Notes under the pieces: model-generated
Databases searched by the model: none
What the model saw: the letters and a program-made list of their open reading frames with translations, nothing else
What the model was told of the DNA's origin: nothing
Program-made: the position numbers and the translations under genes
DNA from: Nocardioides sp. QY071
Lineage (GTDB): Bacteria; Actinomycetota; Actinomycetes; Propionibacteriales; Nocardioidaceae
Direction of reading: 5' to 3'
Assembly: GCF_029961765.1 (NCBI RefSeq)
Contig: NZ_CP124681.1
Coordinates: 3,410,001 to 3,474,000 of the forward strand
Length of the DNA: 64,000 nucleotides
Shown: positions 1-7,865 of the stretch, one piece after another
Position numbering within the stretch: the first letter of the stretch is position 1
Layout of the letters: each line of letters begins with the position of its first letter

Positions 1-1582
1 CGGTGAACAGGAACAGGATCACCGCCGTGGTGAGCACCAGCCAGCCGGCGACCAGCGGCAGCCGGTCGCCGATCCCGGTCATCTGGTCGTGCAGCTCCGC
101 GCTCGCTCCGCCCACCAAGGCCTCGGTGCCGGCGGGCGCGGGGATGTCGCGGACGTCGTCGACCAGGGCCCGCGCGTCGGCGGACATCGGGTCGAGGTCG
201 GTGACCACCGAGACCAGGTCGGCGTCGCGACCGGCCCGCGGGTCGACCCGGACCACGCCGGGCAGCTCCCCCAACCGCGTTGCGTACGACGACAGCTCGG
301 CCTCGGGCACCGTCGAGGTGGTGACCACCTGGATCGGGTGGGTGCCGTCGCCGGCGAAGGACGAGCGCAGGACGTCACCGGCCTGCCGGCTCGACGCACT
401 GGTGGGCAGCACCCGGTCGTCCGGCGTGCCGAGCTCGATACCGGCGAGCGGGACCGCCATCACCAGCAGGCCGGCGAGCACGGGCAGGGCGCTGAGCAGG
501 GGGCGCCGGGCGACGAACCGCGCCAGCCGCGCCCAGGCGGGCGCCTCCTCGCCGCGGATGCCGCGCACCCGCGGCACCGGCCAGGCGTCGATCCGGTCGC
601 CGAGCAGGCTGATCCCCGCCGGCAGCACGACGACCGCGGCGAAGGCGGTGATCAGCATGACGCCGATGCCGGCGTAGGCGAAGGAGCGCAGGAAGTACAT
701 CGGGAAGACGAGCAGCGCCGCCAGCGCCACGGCGACCGTGGTCGCGCTGAAGGCGATGGTCCGGCCCGCGGTCTCGACCGCCCGTCGTACGGCGTCCTGG
801 TGGGCGCGTCCCGCGGCCCGCTCCTCGCGCACCCGGGCCACCATCAGCAGCCCGTAGTCGACGGCGAGGCCGAGCCCGAGGCCGGTGGTGAGGTTGACCG
901 AGTAGATCGACACGTCGGTCGCCGAGCCGAGGATGGAGAGCTCGGCGAAGGTGCCGAAGATGGCGGCGACGCCGACCCCGAGGGTGACCAGCGCGCCGAC
1001 GACGTTGCCGAACGCCAGCACGAGCAGGACCAGGATCAGCGGGATCGCGATGCTCTCGGCCAGGCCGAGGTCCTTGCCGATCTGGGCGCCGATCTCCTCA
1101 CCGACGACCTCGCCGCCCGCGACGTCGACCTTCAGCGGGCCGGCGGCACCGCCGTACTCGTCGAGCACGGCACCCGGGTCCGCCTCCTCGCCGGGCGCGA
1201 CCGACGCGGTGACCAGCGCGTAGCGGCCGTCGGTCGAGCGCATCGGGCCGGCCCGGGTGTCGAAGTACGACGCCACGTCGGCCAGCGCCGGGTCCGAGCG
1301 CAGCCGCTCGGTCAACGCGGCGCCGGCTTCGCTCGCCGCCGGGGCGTCGACGTCGCCGTCGGTGGCCTCGACGACGAACACGTAGTCGGAGCCTCCGGCG
1401 AACCGCTCCTCGAGCAGGGCCGCGGCGCGGCTGCTCTCGGATTCGGGGTCGTCGAAGCCCTCCGTCTGCAGCTTGGAGAAGGCGCCCACGCCGACGACCG
1501 CGGCGACCACCACTCCCAGCAGTCCGAGCGCGAGCACCGTGCGGGCCCGCCTCGTCACCAGTCCACCGATCCAGCTGAACAT
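1..1582 (-). CDS. MMPL/RND family membrane transporter (3' end outside window)
   Basis: Translating the minus strand from the ATG at 1582 gives an open frame of 527 codons that leaves the window without a stop. It begins MFSWIGGLVTRRARTVLALG, with a transmembrane helix at about residues 12-35. A soluble loop follows, then a bundle of helices containing the MMPL signatures GLGLGLAVDYGLLMVAR and FSATTVAVALAALLVFP. The family exports lipids, drugs or siderophores across the cytoplasmic membrane using the proton gradient. The full protein is probably about 700-730 residues, so roughly a quarter is missing. GGAGGAG lies 2-8 nt upstream and supports the start. It is divergent from a TetR gene 54 bp away, a common arrangement for a repressor-controlled exporter. 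The substrate cannot be inferred. Confidence 0.9.
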   Translation of the reverse strand, partial: MFSWIGGLVTRRARTVLALGLLGVVVAAVVGVGAFSKLQTEGFDDPESESSRAAALLEERFAGGSDYVFVVEATDGDVDAPAASEAGAALTERLRSDPALADVASYFDTRAGPMRSTDGRYALVTASVAPGEEADPGAVLDEYGGAAGPLKVDVAGGEVVGEEIGAQIGKDLGLAESIAIPLILVLLVLAFGNVVGALVTLGVGVAAIFGTFAELSILGSATDVSIYSVNLTTGLGLGLAVDYGLLMVARVREERAAGRAHQDAVRRAVETAGRTIAFSATTVAVALAALLVFPMYFLRSFAYAGIGVMLITAFAAVVVLPAGISLLGDRIDAWPVPRVRGIRGEEAPAWARLARFVARRPLLSALPVLAGLLVMAVPLAGIELGTPDDRVLPTSASSRQAGDVLRSSFAGDGTHPIQVVTTSTVPEAELSSYATRLGELPGVVRVDPRAGRDADLVSVVTDLDPMSADARALVDDVRDIPAPAGTEALVGGASAELHDQMTGIGDRLPLVAGWLVLTTAVILFLFT

Positions 1583-1601
1583 CGCGCTCCTCCAATGTGT
1601 G

Positions 1602-1649
1602 CGCCCGTAAACTTTGGTGGTGTTAACTTGGCATGGATGTGTACGGGTG
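1602..1649. promoter_or_regulatory. Candidate operator between MMPL exporter and TetR gene
   Basis: The arms CGCCCGTAAAC (1602-1612) and GTGTACGGGTG (1639-1649) form an imperfect inverted repeat, 9 of 11 positions. It sits in the short divergent promoter region and overlaps the proposed leaderless start of the TetR gene. Autorepression plus control of the exporter is the usual logic of such pairs. The spacing between the arms is wide for a single TetR dimer, so the assignment is tentative. Confidence 0.35.
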
Positions 1650-2317
1650 TCAACATGTTCTCCGTGACGACCTCGAAGCGGAGCTACCACCACGGCGACC
1701 TGCGCAACGCCCTCGCCCGGGCGGCGGCCGACCTCGCCGCGAGCGGCGGCCCGGACGCCGTGACCATCCGCGGCGCCGCTCGCGAGGTCGGCGTGACCCC
1801 GACTGCTGCGTACCGGCACTTCGAGAACCAGGCCGACCTGCTCGAGGCAGCCCGCGCGCTCGCGATGGACGGGATGGTCGCCGCGATGGCCGACTACCTC
1901 GCCCAGGTCCCGACCGACGGCGACCCGGTCGCGCGGGCCGTCGAGCGGCTGCGCTCGACCGGGCGCGGCTACATCCGGTTCGCGATCGAGGAGCCGGGCG
2001 TCTTCCGGACCTGCTTCACCGGCGGCCTGCGCGACCAGGGCGGCAAGGGCGGCCAGGACGGGATGGGCGATCCGGCGCCGTACCTGCTGCTCGGGGAGAT
2101 GCTCGACCAGCTCGTCGCCGTCGGCTACCTGGACCCCGCCGATCGCCCCGACGCCGAGGCCGGCCCGTGGGCCGCCGTGCACGGGCTGGCGATGCTGCTC
2201 ATCGACGGCCCGATGTCCGAGCTGGGCCCGCCGGAGCAGGACATCGCCATCGCGCGCACCCTCGACATGGTCAGCCGCGGGCTGGCGACCGGCCCGCAGG
2301 GGTGCGCGCACCGCTAG
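1637..2317 (+). CDS. TetR family transcriptional regulator
   Basis: This 226-residue regulator has an N-terminal TetR helix-turn-helix: KRSYHHGDLRNAL leads into TIRGAAREVGVTPTAAYRHF. The C-terminal ligand domain resembles TetR_C_33 (WHG) proteins (YIRFAIEEPGVFRTCF). It probably represses itself and the divergent MMPL exporter. Start choice: TAACTT at 1624-1629 lies 7 nt before the ATG at 1637, the leaderless pattern seen at many genes in this window. ATG 1655 or GTG 1664 are alternatives, because the conserved part begins only at KRSYHH. There is no clear ribosome-binding site at any candidate. The inducer is unknown. Confidence 0.88.
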   Translation: MCTGVNMFSVTTSKRSYHHGDLRNALARAAADLAASGGPDAVTIRGAAREVGVTPTAAYRHFENQADLLEAARALAMDGMVAAMADYLAQVPTDGDPVARAVERLRSTGRGYIRFAIEEPGVFRTCFTGGLRDQGGKGGQDGMGDPAPYLLLGEMLDQLVAVGYLDPADRPDAEAGPWAAVHGLAMLLIDGPMSELGPPEQDIAIARTLDMVSRGLATGPQGCAHR

Positions 2318-2320
2318 TGT
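2315..2320 (+). promoter_or_regulatory. Candidate -10 element of a leaderless transcript
   Basis: TAGTGT is followed by 7 nt and then the GTG start at 2328, with no Shine-Dalgarno sequence. It overlaps the TAG stop codon of the upstream TetR gene. Confidence 0.5.
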
Positions 2321-2327
2321 CACCCGC

Positions 2328-2996
2328 GTGAGCGAGGAGCTGATCGACTACGCGGCCTGGGGCGAGCGGTTCTTCGCCACCGCCGTCACCACCGAGCGGG
2401 TGCTGAACGGCGTCAACGTGCTGGCGGGCCGCCCCATCGACGTCGGCCCGCTGGGCGTCGGTCCCGGCCGGATCGCCAAGGTGACGGCCCAGGGCACCAT
2501 CGGTACGGCGACCGGCGAGCGCGTCGGCGCCGACCCGGTGTCCTTCCACGTGGACCTGCCGGTGACGCTGAAGTTCAGCATCGACCTGGGCATGGACAAG
2601 CAGAACTTCGACGCCGAGATCACGGTGCCGCTGGTGATCACCGCCCACGGGCGCGCCGACCTTGCCATCGCCCTCGAGGTGACGCCGCCGCCCGCCGCAC
2701 AGGTCGTCGTACGGCTCAAGGCGCAGGGGCTGCGCGCCTCGTTGACCAGCAAGGCCGCCAACGTCGAGGGCGAGCTGCGGCGGTTCGTGGCCAAGTACGT
2801 CGCCAAGGAGCTCGAGAAGCCCTACGTCCGCCAAGCCACGACCATCGACGTCGGCGCCGCGGTCGAGAAGGCCGCCGCCGGGCTCGGGCCGCGCGAGGAG
2901 AGCCCGATGGCCGACGAGCTGACCGACGACCTGCCGGCCGCGATGGAGGCCGAGCTCGAGCACACCGCCCAGCTGTTCCTGGAGGACGAGTCGTGA
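2328..2996 (+). CDS. Conserved hypothetical protein (222 aa)
   Basis: I do not recognise a characterised family. The protein begins MSEELIDYAAWGERFF. Residues about 40-130 alternate short hydrophobic stretches with repeated V/I-x-V patterns (VTAQGTIG, VSFHVDLPVTLKFSIDL, AEITVPLVITAHG), suggesting a beta-rich, possibly lipid-binding fold. A helical acidic tail follows. There is no signal peptide or membrane segment, so it is probably cytosolic. The GTG start appears leaderless. Its stop overlaps the GTG of the next gene by 4 nt, so it is translationally coupled to the acetoacetate-decarboxylase-like protein and probably acts in the same, unknown, pathway. Confidence 0.75.
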   Translation: MSEELIDYAAWGERFFATAVTTERVLNGVNVLAGRPIDVGPLGVGPGRIAKVTAQGTIGTATGERVGADPVSFHVDLPVTLKFSIDLGMDKQNFDAEITVPLVITAHGRADLAIALEVTPPPAAQVVVRLKAQGLRASLTSKAANVEGELRRFVAKYVAKELEKPYVRQATTIDVGAAVEKAAAGLGPREESPMADELTDDLPAAMEAELEHTAQLFLEDES

Positions 2997-3634
2997 CTTC
3001 CTATCCCCCGGCCCCGTGGCACATGCACGGGTCCCTGTGGCTCTCGGTGTTCCGCCTCGGCCGCGACGTCGACGCGCACCACCCGGCCGGGACGTACGGC
3101 GTCGCGCTGGTCTCCTACGAGGAGCCGAGCCCGCTGACGTACCACGAGCTGCTGCTCGCCAGGACCGTCAAGGCGAAGCCGGCGGGGAGCGCCAGCGACC
3201 GACGCCCGAACAGTGCTGGCAAGGGCGCGGTCACGATCACCGACATCTGGGTCGACTCCCCCGCCTCGCAGGCCGGCGGCCGCGCGCTGTGGGCGATCCC
3301 CAAGGAGCTGTGCGACTTCGACCTGGACACGTCCTTCCGGGGACCGGTCACCTCGACCGACTGGACGGCCACCGTCGAGCGGCGCCCGATCGTCGAGGCG
3401 AGCTTCACCGACGTGTCCCGCGCCGCGATCCGGGTGCCGTTCACCGGCCTGGTCGAGCAGCCCGGCATCCCCGAGCATCCCGAGACCGCGAACGTCGTGA
3501 TGAAGGGCACCGCCAAGGCCCTGCCGTGCCGCGGCCGGTGGTCCTTCGCCGCTGACGGGCCTCTCGGGTTCATGCGAGAGGCCCGTCAGCTGGGATCGTT
3601 CCGGATGGCCGGGTTCCGGCTCGCGTTCGACTGA
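2993..3634 (+). CDS. Acetoacetate decarboxylase-like (ADC superfamily) protein
   Basis: This 213-residue protein opens YPPAPWHMHGSLWLSVFRL and continues GTYGVALVSYEEPSPLTYHELLLAR. That layout is typical of the acetoacetate decarboxylase-like beta barrel common in actinobacteria. Enzymes of this superfamily decarboxylate or hydrate small keto acids, but many members lack the Schiff-base lysine and have unknown activity. No convincing catalytic Glu-Lys-Lys arrangement is seen here, so an enzymatic role should not be assumed. The GTG start overlaps the upstream stop (GTGA). A strong inverted repeat follows 15 nt after the stop. Confidence 0.72.
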   Translation: MTSYPPAPWHMHGSLWLSVFRLGRDVDAHHPAGTYGVALVSYEEPSPLTYHELLLARTVKAKPAGSASDRRPNSAGKGAVTITDIWVDSPASQAGGRALWAIPKELCDFDLDTSFRGPVTSTDWTATVERRPIVEASFTDVSRAAIRVPFTGLVEQPGIPEHPETANVVMKGTAKALPCRGRWSFAADGPLGFMREARQLGSFRMAGFRLAFD

Positions 3635-3649
3635 ACTGGAACGCCTGGC

Positions 3650-3675
3650 GTTGCGGTTTGGTCCCAAACCGCAAC
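3650..3675. terminator. Convergent hairpin terminator
   Basis: GTTGCGGTTTGG and CCAAACCGCAAC form a perfect 12-bp inverted repeat with 2 nt between. It lies between the ends of two converging genes and can serve both strands. No long T tract follows. Confidence 0.65.
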
Positions 3676-3717
3676 ATTTCGGGGCTCGGACATGCGGTCT
3701 CTGCCCAATCGCGGCGC

Positions 3718-3993
3718 CTAATCGGCGTCGGCGACCTCCGACGACTCCGGCAGCCCCGACGCCTCCGGCAGCCCCGGCGTCGTCGTGCCGTGCTCGGCGA
3801 GCGCGCGCTGCGAGGAGTCCTTGATCTCGAAGATCTCGGTCGCGAAGCCGCCGACGGCCGCGGCGACCTCGCCGACAGCGCGGGTCACGATGCTCGCGAC
3901 CTCGCCGACGGTCTGGGCCGCGGCCTCGGCGCCCGCCTGGAGCGCGTCCTTGGTGATCTCGGCCTTGCTGAGGTGGTCGCGTCCGTCGCTCAT
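3718..3993 (-). CDS. Small hypothetical protein (91 aa) of the desaturase operon
   Basis: The product is mostly one long amphipathic alpha-helix, AEITKDALQAGAEAAAQTVG through AVGEVAAAVGGFATEIFEI. An acidic, proline-containing tail follows (GLPEASGLPESSEVADAD). It has no signal peptide and no recognisable domain. It starts 25 nt after the desaturase stop on the same strand, so it is probably the last gene of the ferredoxin reductase-desaturase operon. A helper or membrane-surface role is possible but is only inferred from position. Confidence 0.6.
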   Translation of the reverse strand: MSDGRDHLSKAEITKDALQAGAEAAAQTVGEVASIVTRAVGEVAAAVGGFATEIFEIKDSSQRALAEHGTTTPGLPEASGLPESSEVADAD

Positions 3994-4018
3994 GGGCGTC
4001 AGTCTCCCTCGCCGGGCC

Positions 4019-5164
4019 TCAGGCTGCCAACGAGTCCTCGGTCACGGCCTCGGGGCCGCGGACCGGAGCGACCTTCGCGTCCCCGCCCGGCAGCGAGTAG
4101 CGGCAGATCTTCTTGAAGACGCTCCACAGCTGCTGGTGCAGGCGACCGGTGTTGTACGGCAGGCCGTAGCGCTCGCAGATCTCCTGGACCTCGACGGCCA
4201 TCTCCGGGTACCGGCGGGCCGGCAGGTCCGGGAACAGGTGGTGCTCGATCTGATGAGACAGGTTGCCGCTCATCAGGTGCATCAGCTTGCTGCCCTTGAT
4301 GTTGGCCGAGCCGAGCATCTGGCGCAGGTACCAGTGGCCGCGGGTCTCGTTCGCGGTCTCCTCCTCGGAGAACGATGCGACGCCGGCCGGGAAGTGCCCG
4401 CAGAAGATGATGTTGAACGCCCACACGTTGCGGACCAGGTTGGCCACGGCGTTGCCTGCGAAGGTGAGCGGGAACAGCGGTCCGGTCAGCGCGGGGAACA
4501 GCACGTAGTCCTTGAGCGCCTGGCGCCGGATCTTGCGCATCAGGCCCGGGTAGAGCGGCTTGTTGTCGGCCATCTTCCGCTTGCCGGAGACGATGTTCTC
4601 GACCTCGAGGTCGTGCAGGGCGACGCCCCACTCGAAGAAGGTCATCAACAAGAACGCGTAAAGCGGGTTGCCGAGGTAGTAGGGGTGCCACTTCTGCTCG
4701 GGGTCCATCCGCAGGATGCCGTAGCCCACGTCGCGGTCCTTGCCGACGATGTTCGTGAACGTGTGGTGGATGTAGTTGTGGCTGTACTTCCACTGCTCGC
4801 CGGGGCACACGGTGTCCCAGTCGAACATCCGGGAGTTGAAGGCCGGGTCGCCCAGGAAGTCGTACTGACCGTGCATCACGTTGTGCCCGATCTCCATGTT
4901 GTCGAGGATCTTCGACACGCTCAGGCAGGCGACCGCGGGCAGCCAGCCGATCACGGGCAGGTAGAACAGCGCGCGACCGGCGATCTCCATCTTGCGCTGG
5001 GTCGTGACGACCTTGCGCAGGTACGCCGCGTCCGCCTCGCCGAGGTCGGCGAGCACGCGCTGGCGCAGGGCGTCGAGCTCGGCGCCCAGCTGCTCGATCT
5101 GGTCGGCGGTCAGGCCGTGGTACTTCTCGTCGGCCACGGGGGTGCTCAGGGTGTCGGTGCTCAT
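4019..5164 (-). CDS. Membrane acyl-CoA/fatty acid desaturase (DesA3-like)
   Basis: This 381-residue integral membrane non-haem di-iron desaturase introduces a double bond into long acyl chains at the cytoplasmic membrane. The three histidine boxes are visible: HNVMH (residues 94-98), HNYIHH (129-134) and HQIEHH near residue 310. Two hydrophobic segments are seen (about 66-82, and around FLLMTFFEWGVAL). It closely resembles mycobacterial DesA3 (Rv3229c), whose electron donor Rv3230c has its counterpart directly upstream here. The ATG at 5164 was chosen because GGAGAG lies 6-11 nt upstream. A longer frame to 5197 would overlap the reductase gene. The gap to the reductase stop is 10 nt. Confidence 0.93.
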   Translation of the reverse strand: MSTDTLSTPVADEKYHGLTADQIEQLGAELDALRQRVLADLGEADAAYLRKVVTTQRKMEIAGRALFYLPVIGWLPAVACLSVSKILDNMEIGHNVMHGQYDFLGDPAFNSRMFDWDTVCPGEQWKYSHNYIHHTFTNIVGKDRDVGYGILRMDPEQKWHPYYLGNPLYAFLLMTFFEWGVALHDLEVENIVSGKRKMADNKPLYPGLMRKIRRQALKDYVLFPALTGPLFPLTFAGNAVANLVRNVWAFNIIFCGHFPAGVASFSEEETANETRGHWYLRQMLGSANIKGSKLMHLMSGNLSHQIEHHLFPDLPARRYPEMAVEVQEICERYGLPYNTGRLHQQLWSVFKKICRYSLPGGDAKVAPVRGPEAVTEDSLAA

Positions 5165-5174
5165 GGGACTCTCC

Positions 5175-6353
5175 TCAGAGGTCGATGTGGCAGTCACCGG
5201 CAGCGGCGGTGACGCAGATGCGGATCTCCTCGTCCGGCAGGGAGGACTCCTCGCCGGTGAGGACGTTGCGGACGGTGCCGGCGGACTTGGTGCGGGTGCA
5301 GGAGAAGCAGATGCCCATCCGGCAACCGAACTCGGGCTTCAGGCCCAGCTCCTCGGCCTGCTCGAGCAGGCTGGCGCCGGTGGCGGCGGTCGTCGCGCCG
5401 GAGCGGGTGAAGGACACCTCGCCCTCGATCTCGCCGCCCGGTGCGGCAGCCCGGGCGACGGCGGGCTTGAAGAACTCCATCCGCAGCCGCGGCGAGAGCT
5501 CGCCCCCCGACGATTCCGGGTCGGTGTAGGCGTCCTTGACCAGCTCGACCAGGCCGGCCGGGCCGCACAGCCAGGTGTCGGTGTCGCGGTAGTCGGGCAC
5601 CAGGCGGCGCAGCTCGAACTCGCTGAACAGCTGGTCGGCATAGCGCAGGTGGACGTCGACGCCGTTGTCGGCGGCGGCGATCTCGGCGAGCTCGTGGGCG
5701 AAGATCTGGTCCTCGGGGCTGCGTGCGAAGTGCAGGAAGGTCACCCGGCGACCCGCGTGGCCGTCGTACCCGTCGCGCAGGAGGGTGCGGACCATCGACA
5801 TCGCCGGGGTGATGCCGGAGCCGCCGGTGATGAAGAGCAGCCGGCTGATCGTCGGCGTCGCCGGGCTCTCGACGAGGGTGAACTCGCCCTGGGCCTGGCT
5901 CAGGTGGAGCAGGGTGCCGGGCTGCGCCTCGCGGACCAGGTACGACGACACCTGGCCCTCGTCGTGCGCGCGGATCGTGAGCGTGAACTGCTCCCCCGGC
6001 GCCGAGGCGGCCGAGGAGATGGAGAACGCGCGGGTGTGCCGCTTCCCTCGACCTTCTGGGCCGGGCAGCTCGACGCCGACGAGTACATGCTGGCCGGCGC
6101 GATGGCCGCGCCAGGTGCTGGTGGGCTGCAGGGTCAGGGTGGCGACCGGGGCGGAGTCGGTCCCGCTGGTCTCGCGGTGGACCGAGACGACGCGGGCGCG
6201 CACTTCGTGCGCCGCCCACATCGGGTTGAACCGCTCGAGGTACCGGTCGACGCCGTGCGGGGTGGCCAGCGCGGCGGCGAGCCGCGAGCGCAGCAGCCGC
6301 CCGACCAGGTGACCCGCGCCGCCAGGAGCCGGCGGGGAGATGAGCGCGGACAT
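5175..6353 (-). CDS. Ferredoxin reductase with C-terminal 2Fe-2S domain (desaturase electron donor)
   Basis: This 392-residue flavoprotein should pass electrons from NAD(P)H through FAD and a plant-type 2Fe-2S cluster to the downstream desaturase. The FAD-binding motif RAFSISSA lies at about residue 115 and the pyridine-nucleotide motif GGSGITPA near residue 185. The C-terminal ferredoxin domain has CRMGICFSC and a final Cys in ICVTAAAG. The layout matches Rv3230c of M. tuberculosis. The ATG at 6353 has GGAGG 6 nt upstream. The 129-bp gap to the divergent TetR gene carries a candidate operator, so this start heads the operon. Confidence 0.93.
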   Translation of the reverse strand: MSALISPPAPGGAGHLVGRLLRSRLAAALATPHGVDRYLERFNPMWAAHEVRARVVSVHRETSGTDSAPVATLTLQPTSTWRGHRAGQHVLVGVELPGPEGRGKRHTRAFSISSAASAPGEQFTLTIRAHDEGQVSSYLVREAQPGTLLHLSQAQGEFTLVESPATPTISRLLFITGGSGITPAMSMVRTLLRDGYDGHAGRRVTFLHFARSPEDQIFAHELAEIAAADNGVDVHLRYADQLFSEFELRRLVPDYRDTDTWLCGPAGLVELVKDAYTDPESSGGELSPRLRMEFFKPAVARAAAPGGEIEGEVSFTRSGATTAATGASLLEQAEELGLKPEFGCRMGICFSCTRTKSAGTVRNVLTGEESSLPDEEIRICVTAAAGDCHIDL

Positions 6354-6449
6354 CGCGCCTCCTTCGTTGGCGGAAAATTCGGTGTACATCCGTACTCCGA
6401 AACTCTCTCTCGTCCGTCCCGCGATGGTCAACGACCCGACCACGTGACA

Positions 6450-6465
6450 GTGCACACATGTTCAC
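6450..6465. promoter_or_regulatory. Candidate TetR operator for the desaturase operon
   Basis: GTGCACACATGTTCAC fits the symmetric pattern GTGnACAnnTGTnCAC (12 of 12 paired positions). It lies 17 nt before the TetR start and 96 nt before the reductase start. An outer CGTGA/TCACG pair (6443-6470) extends the symmetry. The location suits repression of both divergent genes. Confidence 0.6.
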
Positions 6466-6482
6466 TCACGTAGAGTGGCTCC

Positions 6483-7109
6483 ATGGCCCAGACCCGTGTC
6501 GAGCAGAAGGAGCGGACCCGCCGTGCCATCCTCGACGCGGCGCTGACCCTGTCCGAGGACTCCGCGCTCGTCGCACTGTCCCTGCGCCAGGTCGCCAAGG
6601 AGGTCGGCATCGTGCCGACCGCGTTCTACCGGCACTTCCCCTCGATCGAGCACCTCGGGCTCGCGCTGGTCGAGGAGTCGCTCGACACCCTGCGTGCCCT
6701 GCTGCGCGAGCTTCGGCACACCGCAGGCGAGGACGCCGGGACGATCATCGACGGCTCCGTGGCGGTCCTCGTCGAGCAGGTGCGCCAGGACCACGCCCAC
6801 TACGGCTTCATCGCCCGCGAGCGGTTCGCCGGCCCGGCCGGGGTCCGCGACGCGATCGCCCGCGGCATCGAGCTCGCCGAGCGTGAGCTGGCCACCGACA
6901 TCGCCCACCTGCCCGGCACCGACACCTGGACCGAGCGCGACCTCGAGGTGCTCTCCGAGCTGATCGTCGGCTCGATGGTCACCACCGCCGAGCGACTGCT
7001 CGGCACCGCGCCGGGCTCGGTCGCCGAGCAGCGGGTCGCCGAGGCCGCGCGCACCCAGCTGCGGATGATGCTGGTCGGCGCCCGCAACTGGCGTTCCCGA
7101 ACCAGCTGA
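6483..7109 (+). CDS. TetR family regulator, probable fatty-acid desaturation repressor
   Basis: This 208-residue TetR protein has its DNA-binding domain at residues 10-56 (QKERTRRAILDAALTLSED, then LSLRQVAKEVGIVPTAFYRHF). The divergent partner is the reductase-desaturase operon. In Pseudomonas, DesT, a TetR protein with similar context, represses a desaturase operon according to acyl-CoA saturation. By analogy this regulator may sense acyl-CoAs, but the ligand is inferred only from context. A perfect half-site-spaced palindrome lies just upstream of its ATG. Confidence 0.88.
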   Translation: MAQTRVEQKERTRRAILDAALTLSEDSALVALSLRQVAKEVGIVPTAFYRHFPSIEHLGLALVEESLDTLRALLRELRHTAGEDAGTIIDGSVAVLVEQVRQDHAHYGFIARERFAGPAGVRDAIARGIELAERELATDIAHLPGTDTWTERDLEVLSELIVGSMVTTAERLLGTAPGSVAEQRVAEAARTQLRMMLVGARNWRSRTS

Positions 7110-7176
7110 TGCAACCCCGCAGGTACCCGCGTCCGTCTAGGTGATGGACCGTCCCCCGATCTCCAGGAGAAGCCGC

Positions 7177-7782
7177 ATGTCCGTCTCGGGCCGCCGTACC
7201 GCCCCCGCCATCGCCGCCGTCCTCGCCCTCGTGGCCGGCCTGCTCGCCACCTTCCTCGCCGCGCCCCCGCCCTCGGACGCCGCAGCACCCGCCCGCACCC
7301 GGGTGGTCGTCAAGGTCGCCGACTGCGAGGGCTGCCAGGTCTTCGTCCAGCAGGGCCTGCGCCACAGCTGGTGGGCGAGCAAGACCCGCACCGTGCGCGA
7401 CGGCAAGGCCGTCTTCGTGGTCCCGTCGAGCCGGACCCCCGGCCTGTCCATCGGCATCACCGGCACCTGGGAGGCCGCGTCGCCGCACCCGTCGGGCTTC
7501 CAGGCGATCGTGGCCATGCGCTACAAGGGCGTCGCCGCCGGCACCGGCATCGACCAGGCGAGCGCGCAGGCGAAGCAGCGTGCCTCGGCCTGCTTCCCCG
7601 GCACCAACGCGCACCGCGTGGTCTTCCACGTCACCGCCCGCAAGGTGACCGTCGCCGGCAACGGTGGGCCGGCCGACACCACGATGGCGTGGGCCGACCC
7701 GCAGGTCCGCACCATGCGCAGCACCATGATGGAGGTCTTCGACGGTGTCGCGGGCGCGCAGGACATCGTGCCCTGCTGGTGA
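7177..7782 (+). CDS. Secreted protein of unknown function (201 aa)
   Basis: An N-terminal signal peptide (basic SGRR, then a hydrophobic stretch AIAAVLALVAGLLATFLA, then SDAAAP) predicts Sec export with signal-peptidase-I cleavage near residue 37. The mature part contains paired cysteines in DCEGCQVF, another Cys in SACFPG and a C-terminal Cys in VPCW, so disulfides are likely outside the cell. I do not recognise the family. The ATG at 7177 is preceded by AGGAGA 8 nt upstream. An upstream in-frame GTG/ATG at 7141/7144 would add a non-signal extension. A small inverted repeat follows 22 nt after the stop. Confidence 0.7.
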   Translation: MSVSGRRTAPAIAAVLALVAGLLATFLAAPPPSDAAAPARTRVVVKVADCEGCQVFVQQGLRHSWWASKTRTVRDGKAVFVVPSSRTPGLSIGITGTWEAASPHPSGFQAIVAMRYKGVAAGTGIDQASAQAKQRASACFPGTNAHRVVFHVTARKVTVAGNGGPADTTMAWADPQVRTMRSTMMEVFDGVAGAQDIVPCW

Positions 7783-7804
7783 GCTCCGACTGAGCGGTCC
7801 ACGG

Positions 7805-7819
7805 CGAGCGTCACGCTCG
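7805..7819 (+). terminator. Weak hairpin after secreted-protein gene
   Basis: CGAGCG and CGCTCG flank a 3-nt loop. It is short and lacks a T tract, so termination here is only possible. Confidence 0.3.
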
Positions 7820-7865
7820 TCACGTTCGGTGGACGGCCGGTGCGCGTGGCAGCGACCATGTCGCG

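Noticed and set aside
89..1636. The long plus-strand open frame leading into the TetR gene.
   Set aside because: It is antisense to the MMPL gene with a skewed residue composition. Only the part from about 1637 has the TetR signature.
1637..1663. Use of ATG 1655 or GTG 1664 as the TetR start.
   Set aside because: Not excluded, but ATG 1637 fits the leaderless spacing seen elsewhere; the choice changes only 6-9 residues.
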